Part shown: positions 13,166 to 23,928 of the stretch, piece after piece | Layout: each line of letters starts with the position of its first letter | Position numbering within the stretch: position 1 is the first letter of the stretch | Source: Rhizopus sp. PT2906 | Lineage: Eukaryota > Mucoromycota > Mucoromycetes > Mucorales > Rhizopodaceae | Assembly: GCA_025529335.1 (NCBI GenBank) | Contig: JAMYHX010000232.1 | Coordinates: forward strand, 22,576-86,575 | Direction: 5' to 3' | DNA length: 64,000 nt | The notes under the pieces: model-generated | Seen by the model: the letters and a program-made list of their open reading frames with translations, nothing else | Database searches by the model: none | Told to the model about the DNA's origin: nothing | Made by a program: the position numbers and the translations under genes

Positions 13166-13568
13166 ATGGTCAACATCGTCATTCATCCTTACAATCAGTC
13201 CAGTCAAAAGCAAGATTTACTTGTACTTGACTTTCAAGGAAGTTTTGATTCTGGAGAAGTTGCTGATTTATCTCTTGTCAAGTTTGGAAATGTCACTTTA
13301 AATGAAGTAAGATGAATAAAGACATTACAAAAAAAAAAAAAAACTTAGATAATTATAGAATTCAGCCGAACTTGTCATTGGACATCATCGTCTTGTTGGA
13401 AGAAAAGTAAAACTATCTAAACCGTATGCGGTAATTCACAAGAGAAAGGATAGTATGGAAGCAAGCTATGACGTTGTGAGCATTATTAAAGAAAAGTACG
13501 TCTTTTCTCAACGACCAGGATTAATCGTACAAGAAAATTTGCGCAACTTGACTCGTATTGGAGGATAA
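13166..13568 (+). CDS. CTF8: Ctf8, subunit of the Ctf18-RFC clamp loader
   Basis: Predicted small subunit that with Dcc1 binds Ctf18 to form an alternative replication factor C. This complex loads PCNA and supports sister-chromatid cohesion in the nucleus. Two exons (13166-13306 and 13359-13568) join in phase 0 to 116 residues; the 52-nt intron starts GTAAGA and ends ATTATAG. The product starts MVNIVIHPYN, and the second exon carries the family core: an LVIGHHRLVGRKVKL stretch, then KPYAVIHK and a C-terminal VVSIIKEKYVFSQRP. Length is close to the animal and yeast proteins of about 120-130 residues. Family match is by pattern only but the order and spacing of the core are convincing. It lies 134 nt downstream of the PSP1 gene on the same strand. 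Confidence 0.85.
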
Positions 13569-14221
13569 GGTTCTCGGTCATGGATCCGAAAAAAAAAAAA
13601 AAAATACTGATTCATATGCATTTTATATACATACCAATGATATTTTACAAACAAGTATCAAACTGCTTTTTTTTATTATTATTGCCAGCTTACTCTGGTC
13701 AACTTTCTCATATTCATTCATGCCTTGTTTTTTCTTTTCTTTTTTGCACTACACGTTTTATAATAATAAAGATAAGTTAAAGATAGAATTTATCAAACTT
13801 AAACTTGTCTCTACATTTTACCCGCTCTTTCTCCTTTATGTCAACTTGTATAAACAATAAAGAGAGAAAAAAGGAGATTGTGTGTGTGTGTGTGTGTGTG
13901 TGTGAAAAGAACAAAAAAGGAGAGAGAAAGAGAGAGAGAGAGAGAGAGGGAATGATATTTGTATGCGTGAATGTGAGAGAATATGAGTCAACTCCTTTTG
14001 CTGTTTCTTGTTTGTATATATATAAAATGATAAATTGGGCATTTCAATTGTAAAGTTATTGTTTCTAGCATTATTTATTCAAGTTGAGTTACAAAAAATG
14101 GTAAAGCTTCGAATCAATGAACAAAATGTTTATATAAAAGATCGATTTATAGAAAACGTTTGCTTCTCTTTCTCTCTTTTTTTTTCTCATTTCTTTCTAT
14201 TTTATTTTTTATTAAATAAAA
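13569..14221 (+). repeat. Intergenic region with (GT)n and (GA)n microsatellites
   Basis: This stretch holds a (TG)13 run at about 13879-13904, followed within 20 nt by a (GA)-rich run to about 13948, and a homopyrimidine run near 14165-14190. Open frames here are made of these repeats or are short and have no family character. It includes the upstream region of the zinc-finger gene. Confidence 0.6.
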
Positions 14222-15236
14222 ATGGCAGGTAAAGGACAAGTATTGACCAAGAATATGTATATTAACTTTTGTATAGATTATTCATATAAATATCGAAATA
14301 ACTTTTCTTCTGGACAAGGCATCTGCTCTCCTTCAGGATATTCTGAACCTACAAGCCCTATTGGCCCTCCATCTCATCTTAGTCCTTATTGTTATGATCG
14401 ACCTCAATTGGAACATCCTTATAATGGTATGCCCTACTACGCAAATGTTGTGTCTACTCCGGATTATGCTGCACCAGATCACGAAAGCCATCCTCCGCCT
14501 AGTCTTTTAACGCTACCTCCCCAAGGTTTTCCCTTCCCTTCAGGTACTCCTTCTCCAGACTCCTCGTCCTTCTCAAGCTCATCTGTGGATCACTTTAACA
14601 TGCTCAATTTTGAAAACTCTCTCTACATCTGTTCCGATGGCGGCATGAATCCTTATGAATCCAAGTCCGATGATAATTACTCTTGTGAGGTACAAGGGAC
14701 AAAGAATAGACAAAATGAAGCTAACTTGATGGTACCTCAAATGAAGCAGAATTTCAATGAAAAGTCTCAAATAGCTAAAAAGCAAGATAACAAAAGAATG
14801 CCACATGCTAATCAACCCTTTCATCCCAAGCAAAAGACAAGAAAGAAGTGTGCTAACTGTCAAACGAAAGAATCTCCTTCTTGGAGACGCAGTATAGCAA
14901 AAGAAACAAAAGGCAAACTTCTCTGCAATGCTTGTGGTCTCTAGTAAGTACCTCTTTGTGAAATATGAATGAATATATATATATATAAATATAATTGATG
15001 TATAGTGAAAAGACTACTAAGCAAAGACGTATGCTGGTTACGAACGAAGACAACTTAACAAAAGTTATACGCAAACGAGATGCCCGTGTCTACTGCTGCG
15101 TTGTATGCGGAACAAAGAATGCTTGCCATTGGAGAACTATAAAGGACATGATCAAGTGTAAGTTGCGTCATTAACTTTTAAAGAACATTACTAATTGACT
15201 TTATTAGGCGAGCCATGTCATCGTTCTGGTTTTTAA
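14222..15236 (+). CDS. GATA-type zinc-finger transcription factor with two fingers
   Basis: Predicted nuclear DNA-binding protein. Three exons (14222-14943, 15006-15157, 15208-15236) give 300 residues. The N-terminal two thirds are Pro/Ser-rich and would fit an activation region. Finger one is CANC followed after 21 residues by CNACGLY, then a basic KTTKQRR; finger two is CVVC followed after 16 residues by CEPC, and its last pair is only completed by the 29-nt third exon. Fungal GATA fingers usually have 17-18 residues between the pairs, so both are off-consensus. The start is uncertain: 14229-14276 (48 nt, GTAAAG to TATAG with a TTAAC branch site) could be a frame-preserving intron. That would change the N-terminus to MADYSYKYR. 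Targets cannot be inferred. Confidence 0.72.
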
Positions 15237-17960
15237 CTTTTTTCTTCTTCTTCTTCTATTTTCTCCCCTTCTTTAGGACTACATTAAAAATAAAGCTAAA
15301 AACTTAAATATGTACTTTTTTTTTTTCATCAAACTCAATATTGTTTAATTTTAGTCAATTTGGTGAACTTTTAATATGCTTTAACAAATGACGTTCGAAA
15401 ACCAAATTACAAATAGATTAGCATGATAACCTTTTTATGGTAAGCATTCTCTACTCTATGACATTGATCTAATTAAAGTAAAACGATGCGGAATTAGCAC
15501 TCCATATTATTTAGATCATGCGTCGGAATTAATTCTAGAATCCATCTTCAACAAATAAAAAAGGGGAGCAAAATGACCTCATGATTCAATGTGGACTCAT
15601 CTTTTATTCGAAAATTCTTGATCTGCCCACTATTTACACAGCCTAGTCACTGGTATTGATCATCCATATATCTGTAAGGTGACTCTATTTATTAGAACAT
15701 AAAGTCATACGTATAATATATATATATAATCCTTCTTTTGTCTATGCTAATATAACTTGGAGTCTAGATAATTCTTTTTTATTATTATTGTTTTAATGCA
15801 AGCAAAGCAGACTCTAAATACATTATTAAAGTTGATCTAGTAAATATCATCAGTATGTTTGTTAAAAGTACTTGAATCAAAATCTCACACATGCACACGC
15901 ACGACGAAAGAGTGACATCAGAGAACAGAAATAAGGATTATTCTTAATCACGTATTTTGCTATGATACAAGCTGATTGTATAATTACTCAACCTTTGCTT
16001 TTCAAATACAAATAGGATAAAGTGAAAAAAAAATCATTCTTGTAGTATGAATCTATCAACGTAAATCAAAATACAGCACTTAAAATCCTTTGCAAAGGCT
16101 TGCTTTGATGTACCTGTGTCTTTGACATAGTGATCATTTAGTCGCCATCATCGGGGGTCAAAAATGCTTTAAGTTCGAACCTCTCTCCTCTTTAGAATAA
16201 ACAGATCCGCTCTGATGCATTTGCTTATTTTTAATCAAATAATGACTTAAAATAAAGAGACAACTCTCATATTTTATATGGAATAAAATAAAAAGATTGT
16301 CATTGAACCTATTTCATTATCAAATGAAAGCAAACGCTTTTTCATATATCGATTGGAAATGTTTACCCTTTGATTAAAACATGACTTACACACGGAACAA
16401 TTGATCAAACAATTGAAAAAATTTTTTCTTCTTTTTATCTTTAACTAAGATATATAATCCAATAATGTTTGAGAGTATGTGCGTAAAAAACTTTTCTATA
16501 GCAAAAGGATATGTGTATACAATTAATTATTATAAATGCAATGCCGTTGATAAATGTTCAAAAGTCAATTCCATAAACCTACTTACTTTCAGTTATAAGC
16601 TCAACTTGATAAAGAAGACAGAAAGACAAGCTCATTATTTTCGTAACAATTGCGCCATTGTCTTTGTTTCTACTAGCATATTAATGACGATAAGAGTACT
16701 TCAATGACTACCCGATGATGATCAGACTACTTAAATTTGCCTTATTGACTCCATATGCTACGAAATAACTGAACGATCAAGAATCAATTACACGCTGTTC
16801 ACCTATCTAAGCGGTAATTGAATATTTGCAAAATAAGATGTGTGTTTCAATGCCATATGACATTAGTCGTAACCTTATCGAAGTTGTGTCTTTATTATTA
16901 GCACTTTTACATGATTACCAGCTGCCTCTCTCTCTCTTTGATATCTTTAAAACACATTTTTTCTGAGCCAAAGGTCCCTTCCTTTGACCAATGCTTGTAA
17001 TCTCATCAGAAAGTAAAGCCGCATGGAAATGCATCAATCAAGAGAAGGGAATAGAAGACTTTAGAACATGAAGAGAGACAACGCTGCATAATACCCTTTT
17101 TATCAGTATTAATGCAGAGAGAAAGAGAGAAAGAGAGAGACAAGGCGAAATGGAGACGGAATTAAGAAGTAATTATGATCTAATGCACCCTACACTTATC
17201 AGTTGTTAAAAAAGCTCGCTATACAACAAGCATATACTCAATGTTCGTTAAGATGCTTAATCGCTGTTTTCTTACAAACAACTACGTGAATGGATATCCA
17301 TGTTGTAAACCATGAACTTACATCCTTAGCATTTTCTTTTGAATAGCTTTCTTAAAAGTGTCACTTGTATCCTTTAAAACCCTTAATTCTCTAACATGGA
17401 TGCTCAATAAGATCTTAAAGTATGTTGTATGAAAGAATGGGCATTTCTCTGTCTCTGCCTTTAGAGAGGCTCGTCCATGCCTTTTTTAAAGCCCGCTCAA
17501 ACCATTCCTCTACAACAGTCAGCTTACCTGTTGCAATTAATGTGCAGCCGTAAAGGCTCATCACGTAAAAGTATGAGTTATTACACAAGAGAAGGTTAGC
17601 AAAATTATATACTATAGAAAATATTGAAAATAACCCAATGTATAATTATTACCATATACTAGTGTTCTTTTGGCTGTTTGAAAAGAGCTGATGCCTGCGG
17701 GATGAATTCTACTAGTGTCCAAATGCTTCATCTATTTCCAACACTATTTTATCACTAAAAGTATAAAAAAAACAATATAAATTGTATATGCTTATTATCA
17801 AAAGCCCTTGTTTCCCTTCAACTTGTCCCATTTTGAGCTGAATATCCGTGTAACAAAAACACCGTCGGCAAAACAAAAATTGTTTAAGCAGCTATAGTGA
17901 TTTATTATTATTACTTTTTTTTTTTTTAAAAAAAAAAAAAGAGAAATAGTATAAAGCATA
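15237..17960. other. 2.7 kb gene-free stretch upstream of the APSES factor
   Basis: I find no convincing gene in this region. The longest open frame (16465-16707) has no family character. A TTCGAAC at about 16171 resembles a tRNA T loop, but the flanking stem bases do not pair. Long T and A runs lie immediately before the APSES start (17918-17940). The size would allow an extended regulatory region for the transcription factor gene. Confidence 0.45.
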
Positions 17961-20044
17961 ATGGCAAATTCACAACAAGTGTTTCAAGCAACTTATTCAG
18001 GTGTACCAGTGTACGAAATGCTTTGCAGAGGAGTAGCTGTAATGCGCAGAAAGTCAGATTCCTATTTGAATGCTACTCAGATATTAAAAGTCGCGGGTTT
18101 TGATAAACCACACAGAACTCGCATTTTGGAAAGAGAAGTACAAACAGGGCAACACGAGAAAGTTCAAGGCGGTTATGGAAAATACCAAGGTTCAGATGAA
18201 TTGTGTATATGCATTGGGATTCTAATGTTTGCTAATGTTGGCATAATTTAGGTACTTGGGTTCCATTAGAACGTGGTAAAGAACTAGCACAGCTATATGA
18301 AGTCGACAACCTACTGGACCCTATTTTAAATTTTGTAAAAGGCGATAAGAGCCCACCGATTGCGCCAAAGCATACGACAGCAGCTTCAGCACGGGCCAAG
18401 AAGGCCGCACGTGAGCCGCGACCGGTGAGAAAGAGAGTAAGGAGAGAAGTAGTAGAAGAAGATATATCAGACATAGACGATATGTCTCATCATGGTATTC
18501 ATATTCTTCCTGCTCCAGCAGAACCAGCCGCAAGCCCCGGTAGACGAACAAGGCATGTCAAGGAAAGACGGAACAACAATAAGCCTGCCGTCGTAAAAGA
18601 GGAAAGACCAGAGGTAAAAGAGCCGGCTGTCGAGCCAGCGATTATTGTGGATGATCCGGTCATCGATGATTATGACTCTAGAGAAAAGACATGTGCTCAA
18701 AAGCTGCTTCAGTTTTTCATGTCGGGGCGTCAAGGCATACCTTCTCTACTGGCATATCCCTCTCGTGATCTCGATCTGAACTTGATCATTGACGATGAGG
18801 GGCACACGAGTCTCCATTGGGCATCAGCTATGGCTCGTATCGACATTGTCAAGACTCTTATTGATCATGGTGCAGAGATTGACAGAGTCAATTATCAGGG
18901 TCAAACAGCCTTGATGCGTAGTGTCTTGTTCACAAACAACTTTGACGAAAAGACATTTGACACTCTGCTCACATTCTTACGTCCCACTGTATTCCATATT
19001 GACAAGAAGGATCAAACCGTGTTTCATCATATTGCGACCACAGCAGGTTCTAAGGGAAAGGTACATGCCTCTCGTTACTATATGGAATGTCTTATCAACA
19101 AGCTAAGCTCAAATCGGTCGGAACTGATATCTATTTTAAACGTCCAAGATGCGTATGGTGACACAGCATTGACCATTGCGGCGCGTATTGGCAACAAGCG
19201 CCTGATCAAACTCTTGATTGATGCTGGAGCTAGTACAGAGATAGCGAATGAAGATGGAATGACGTCTAGAGACTATATCAACGAAATGGAAAGACGTAGC
19301 GCTAGTGAATTTTCGTCTCTGCTGCCCTTCCAGACCAACAATGACATTTTACTCGCCGATGCCAATTCACATGAAGCTCTAAGGCAAAAAGTGAATACTA
19401 TGTTCAAGCAAGTGATCAGTAGCTTAAACAACAATGATGTAGTGCCACCTATTTCAGAAGTATTTGACTCATTTGCTGAAAGTTACGAACGGGATCTGAT
19501 ATCAAAAGAGAATTCAGTGCAAAAGAAAAGGATAGAGTTGGAACTCTATACAAAGCGATTGGCTGAGACAAAACGTGTGTTAGAATCCATTGTGTTTAAT
19601 GCTGAAGACACTATTGCTTATGAGGAAACAGGTAAAAGGGGCCTGTTGCTTGAATCTAGGCTTAAGAAATGGCTCCAGTTTAGTCAAAAAGAGACACTCT
19701 TGTACCTCATCAAGGCTGCAGAAGACAATCCTCACATTGGTAACACAGGTGCGACCAGTAGCAGTAGTACACCTCCATCGGAATTGATCGAACTAAAGAA
19801 GACAGCTGAACTATTACAACAGGAACTTGCAGAATTGCAGAGTTCGAGGAAAGATAAAGTGCGATCATTGATAAACATCTTGTGTCAGATACCTAGTAAA
19901 AAGTATCAAGATTACAAGAGATTGATCTCAACAAGTTGCAACATTCCATATGAAAATGTAGAAATGATGCTAGAGCCTTTGCTGGCTTCATTTGAGGAAG
20001 AAAACCTTCCTGAACGAGAAATGACCGGTGTATCCGCTTCATAA
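17961..20044 (+). CDS. MBP1: APSES transcription factor with ankyrin repeats, Mbp1/Swi4-like
   Basis: Predicted DNA-binding subunit of an MBF/SBF-type complex that controls G1/S genes. Two exons (17961-18189 and 18252-20044) give 673 residues. Residues about 8-100 are the APSES/KilA-N domain: YLNATQILKVAGFDK, a recognition helix region and, across the splice, HEKVQGGYGKYQGTWVPL. A long acidic and basic linker follows. Ankyrin-type repeats come next, beginning near GHTSLHWASAMARIDIVKTL and including GDTALTIAARIGNKRL. A coiled coil (KKRIELELYTKRLAE) and a C-terminal helical region probably bind a Swi6-like partner. The donor chosen is GTTCAG because it restores the conserved KYQGTWVPL; a second donor 15 nt downstream (GTATAT after 18204) is also in frame and would insert SDELC. 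An MCB site sits before CTF8 in this window. Confidence 0.93.
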
Positions 20045-20159
20045 TTCTTATAAATAAACGGTATTATTTAAGACTGTTGGTTGTGCATAAGTTTGCTTTA
20101 TGTAAATCAGCTTAAGGTTGTGAAGTGTATGTTTATATATAAAATAAAAGGAATGTAAA

Positions 20160-22425
20160 CTAAGCTTCATTATCTTCCAACACAATGCTTTCAATTTCAA
20201 AATTAGATTGTGAAGAAGAAGAAGAATCTAAAGTCAACAACTCGCTTTGGATGCTTGATCCATCTGTATTCATTATCATACTAGCAGCCTCACTATTTGA
20301 AATTAATGCAGACTCAGGCATATCGTCTCCTGTTGTTGTCGTTGTTGCCATCGATGCTGATAAATCTAGAGATTTAACGGTGAGACATGATGAATACACT
20401 CTTTATTTTATATTTACCTTCATGAACTTCTCTTGAATTCTCTTCATCAGTTGATGTACCTTCAAGCCCAAGTTCAGGAGCGTGTTGATTGATGAAATCC
20501 GTGATATCCTTGGCCAAATCTTTTCTTATTTGACGGATGATCTCACCAGCCTCCGGGTTTCGAATAGCCAAAAACAATGGCTTAATAGATCTTTTTATAA
20601 GAGGGGGATTAGAAGGCCACATAAAAAGCACTCTACCTTATACGACTTACTTGTATATGTCTAATCCGGTGTCTCCTAATCGCATAAGCAGATAACTTAA
20701 TATAGGCTGAATTGCCCATACACAAGCTGCTCTCCGTAGCTTTGACTGTAATGACAATTGAGATCGTCGCTTGATTAAAAAGAGCAAATAGAATAGAGCG
20801 TAAATTCCGTATAAAGTGGGTGCAGCGATGGAAACGACAATTACTTTCCATGATGCTATTACATCCTTTCCTTGGATCTTTACGGATGATCCTGCTAATG
20901 CTTCTATACTAAAAGGTTAGTTACCATCATACATATCCCTTTGTTACTTGCGCCTTTGCTTCTTCTTGCTTATATAGTTTGTAATCCAGATGAGGGGTAG
21001 ATTGAATACGAGTCTAAAAGAAATAAGATATCTAGAAGCTGCTCATGTTGGGCAACTTACGCAGGTGTTCCCAGGATTGCCATAATGACCAATTTGTTGA
21101 TCCGTTTGATGAGCTGAAAGGTAGCTTTGGAAGGTCGTATGTTTAATTTTTCTACTTGGTGATCTCGTATACCAAAGAAGTTGAGCATATCATTATAGTA
21201 TTTGACCTTTTTCACAATAATCTTTAGGTTGGGGTCATCACGCAATTTAGACCAAAGAGAAGCAAAGTGTCTGTTGAGCTTGACTACTTGATCTATTGAT
21301 GGTCTTTTATCCCCAGTAGTGTATAGTCTTCTTGCCGCTTGAATGACCTAGAAAAGAAAAATTGGAGCTTGTTCTCTCGTTCTTTCTTTCTTTCTTTCTT
21401 TACCATCAATGTATCATAGTCTGGCGTATTCACAGTAACAGCTTTGAATGCCTCATCACTAAGATCAAGCAGTCTCGTGACCGCCTCTCTCTTTGCTTCA
21501 CCACCCAGCTTATAGTCCTCAATATCTCTCTTGTCAAGGGAGATGGGGTGACCAAATGATACTACAGCGCGAGATCGAAACTTGTCTGGATGAAAATAAT
21601 TCATACCAACAGGCACGATCTTGATATCTAAACTTGGATTTGCAGCAGCAGCTCCAAGAGCCATGACAGCAAACCCAGCTTATTTAAAAAGAAATAAGAC
21701 CCTTGTAAATGAATCCATTTCTCCATCGCGTTACCTTTTAGAGGCAACATTTCGGATCGATCATGACTTCCACCTTCAGGAAAAATCGTGATACATTCAT
21801 GATTATTCAAGTAATGATAGACTTCGTCATATACAGCTGTTTGATCAACGTGAGGAGCGATTTTAAAAGCGTATCCATTTCCTTGTTCTTCTTGGGGTAA
21901 ATTGATTGAATAAGTAATTTTCAAGAGAGTATCCGAGATGATTTCTTCGACGTGCACTTTGTGATTTCTTCCAAATATGACAAAGTCTCTTAGCCTAAGC
22001 TCGCTCTTGAACCTTGTCTTTTCTCCTCTGATCTCGAATGGATTATTGATTGGATCATAATAAATAGTACCTGTACCCTTGGTGACAATATCTTGCGGCC
22101 TGACAACGGGAACTGGAATAGATTTAGAATGGTGTGTGTATAATGCTTAAAGTAACTTACTGGCATTAAGTATCTTGCCTACATGACCAATCAATGGTTT
22201 ATTATAAGATACAGCAGCCATCAAGGCATAAGACGAACGAGGATTTTTGCTTAAAAAGACAACACCGTCAATAAACTGGTTGGCATGGGGACCAACAATA
22301 AAGATGCAAGGACCTGATGTTGGTACAAGATGAGAATCACTTGTCTTGACTTCACGAAAAAAGACGTGGGATATAACCTTGAATAAGACACGAAAGGACT
22401 GATAGGTTATTGAAGGTTCAGTCAT
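20160..22425 (-). CDS. GPT2: Glycerol-3-phosphate/dihydroxyacetone-phosphate sn-1 acyltransferase (Gpt2/Sct1 type)
   Basis: Predicted ER membrane enzyme that acylates glycerol-3-phosphate or DHAP, the first step of phosphatidate and triacylglycerol synthesis. Eight exons (22425-22161, 22112-21735, 21678-21404, 21347-21061, 21013-20948, 20908-20651, 20590-20418, 20365-20160) join to 635 residues with every phase consistent. Acyltransferase boxes seen: GPHANQFIDG (the H-x4-D box), FPEGGSHDRSEMLPLK and VPVGMNYF. Hydrophobic segments lie near the N-terminus and in exons 5-6, the latter followed by LDIYKSIKPL as in yeast Gpt2. The C-terminal tail is Ser/Thr-rich and acidic and could be phosphorylated. 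The start is the ATG giving MTEPSITYQ; no in-frame ATG lies just upstream. It is divergent from the Sec61 beta gene, 391 nt away. Confidence 0.9.
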
Positions 22426-22816
22426 TAAAAAAGAGAGAAGATATAAAAGATATAAATTCAGGGACAAAAGGCTATATTCACATGGGAAAGCATGTGATTA
22501 CCTAAGGAATTGAATTGTATGTATTTATGCAGCGACTTTTATTTTAGTAAGCATTAGATTATGTCATAAAAAGACAAGGACAAAGACAGAGATTGTACGT
22601 TAGAATGAGCAGTCATTCATGCTGATGACTTGCAGAGTATCGATTAGTTCAGCCACAGCCTACACACACAAGGATCGTTTTTTGGATTTACTATAAATTG
22701 GACCAATCAAAGAGCCACAGCAATTCTGTTGTTCTTAAATTCAATTTAATCTTTCCCTTTTCCTCTCTCTCTCTCTCTTTTTTTTATTTCTATACAAACA
22801 TATATATTATAATAGA

Positions 22817-23249
22817 ATGGTAAATATAGGAAAATAAGGGTGAGACTATATGTATTAACAACACAATAACAATAGGCTGATTCAACTCCAAAGGGTACTA
22901 TTAGGTAAAGATCAATAAAGAAAATTGGGAATGTGTGGAAAGATGAGATGATGGAGATGATACTGATCCATTCTATTTTCATCTATAGAAAGCGTGTTAC
23001 TTCTCGCTCCAATACGAATAACAACAGTGCCCGTGGCGGTATTCCTGGAGGAAGTACATCTAGTATGATGAGTATTTATTCTGATGATGCTCCTGGACTT
23101 CGCGTGTAAGGATTATCATTTTTTATAAATGGTAAATATGTTATTCATTTTTTATATATAATAGTGATCCAGTCGTCGTCTTGGTCCTTTCCTTGACCTT
23201 TATTGCTTCTGTATTTGGTCTTCATATTGTTGGAAGATTTTTGGCTTAA
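22817..23249 (+). CDS. SBH1: Sec61 beta subunit of the ER translocon
   Basis: Predicted tail-anchored subunit of the Sec61 protein-conducting channel. Four exons are proposed: 22817-22819 (only the start codon), 22876-22904, 22989-23105 and 23165-23249, giving 77 residues that start MADSTPKGTIRKRVTSRSN. The middle is the usual Gly/Ser-rich cytosolic part, followed by the family signature PGLRVDPVVVLVLSL and a single C-terminal membrane helix ending in GRFLA. The signature is diagnostic, so the last two exons are certain. The first two were found by phase: the third exon needs two preceding bases, and the 29-nt exon bounded by AATAG and GTAAAG supplies them and joins in phase to an ATG followed by GTAAAT. 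Length is normal for the family. Confidence 0.88.
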
Positions 23250-23928
23250 TGTATACATTACGCACCATATTGTATTCTTTTCATCACATATACACATATA
23301 TACTTTGAATCAAAAGAGAGAGAAAAAAAAAGAAGTACTATTACAACTATTTTACTGCTTCATCTGGAATAAACAATCTGCTTTCTTTCTTTGTGAATAA
23401 AAAGACTCTTTTTTTTTTTTATAAAGACTTCTTCTTTATGCTGGAAACAAGGACAGAATCAATCAAGAGGAGGATCAACTTTATGATTGGGATAATACTT
23501 TAATGTCTTGAACTTGTCTTTAACCGGATGTGAAATTATAGACATCCTTTTAAGAATAGAAGACAATAGAACATATGCTGAAGTAAACCAAAAGTCTCTC
23601 TCTATTTGCCTCATTCTTTTTCTACGAGAGGAAGGATCACATAAAGAGGATATAGACATTTATCTTCTTTCAGTCATGCATGAATAAATAGTACAGTCAT
23701 GTTTTTTTTTTTTTTCTTATTCATGAACAAGCGGTAATTCAAAAGAGAACCACATTAATCTATGTCAGCACCAAACGTTCTCTTCCCATCACGCCACAGG
23801 ATGAAATGAATCTCAGTCTTAATCGCGGATAATGATTGCATTACAAACAACAACAACCATATGCTTTTATTTTCTTTTTTCTTCTTCTTCTTCTTCTTTC
23901 TTTTTGTGTAAATACGGTAGATTTATAG
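23250..23928. other. Intergenic region upstream of glycogen synthase
   Basis: This AT-rich stretch contains long T runs (23410-23420, 23703-23715) and a (CTT)n run at 23879-23897 just before the glycogen synthase start. A small reverse-strand open frame (23659-23459) has no recognisable character and is rejected. Confidence 0.45.

Noticed and set aside
13558..13860. 100-codon frame after CTF8
   Set aside because: It starts inside the end of CTF8 in another frame and is rich in Phe/Tyr/Ile from AT-rich sequence.
16160..16200. Possible tRNA suggested by TTCGAAC
   Set aside because: The five bases on either side cannot form a T stem on either strand, and no acceptor stem or D arm is visible.
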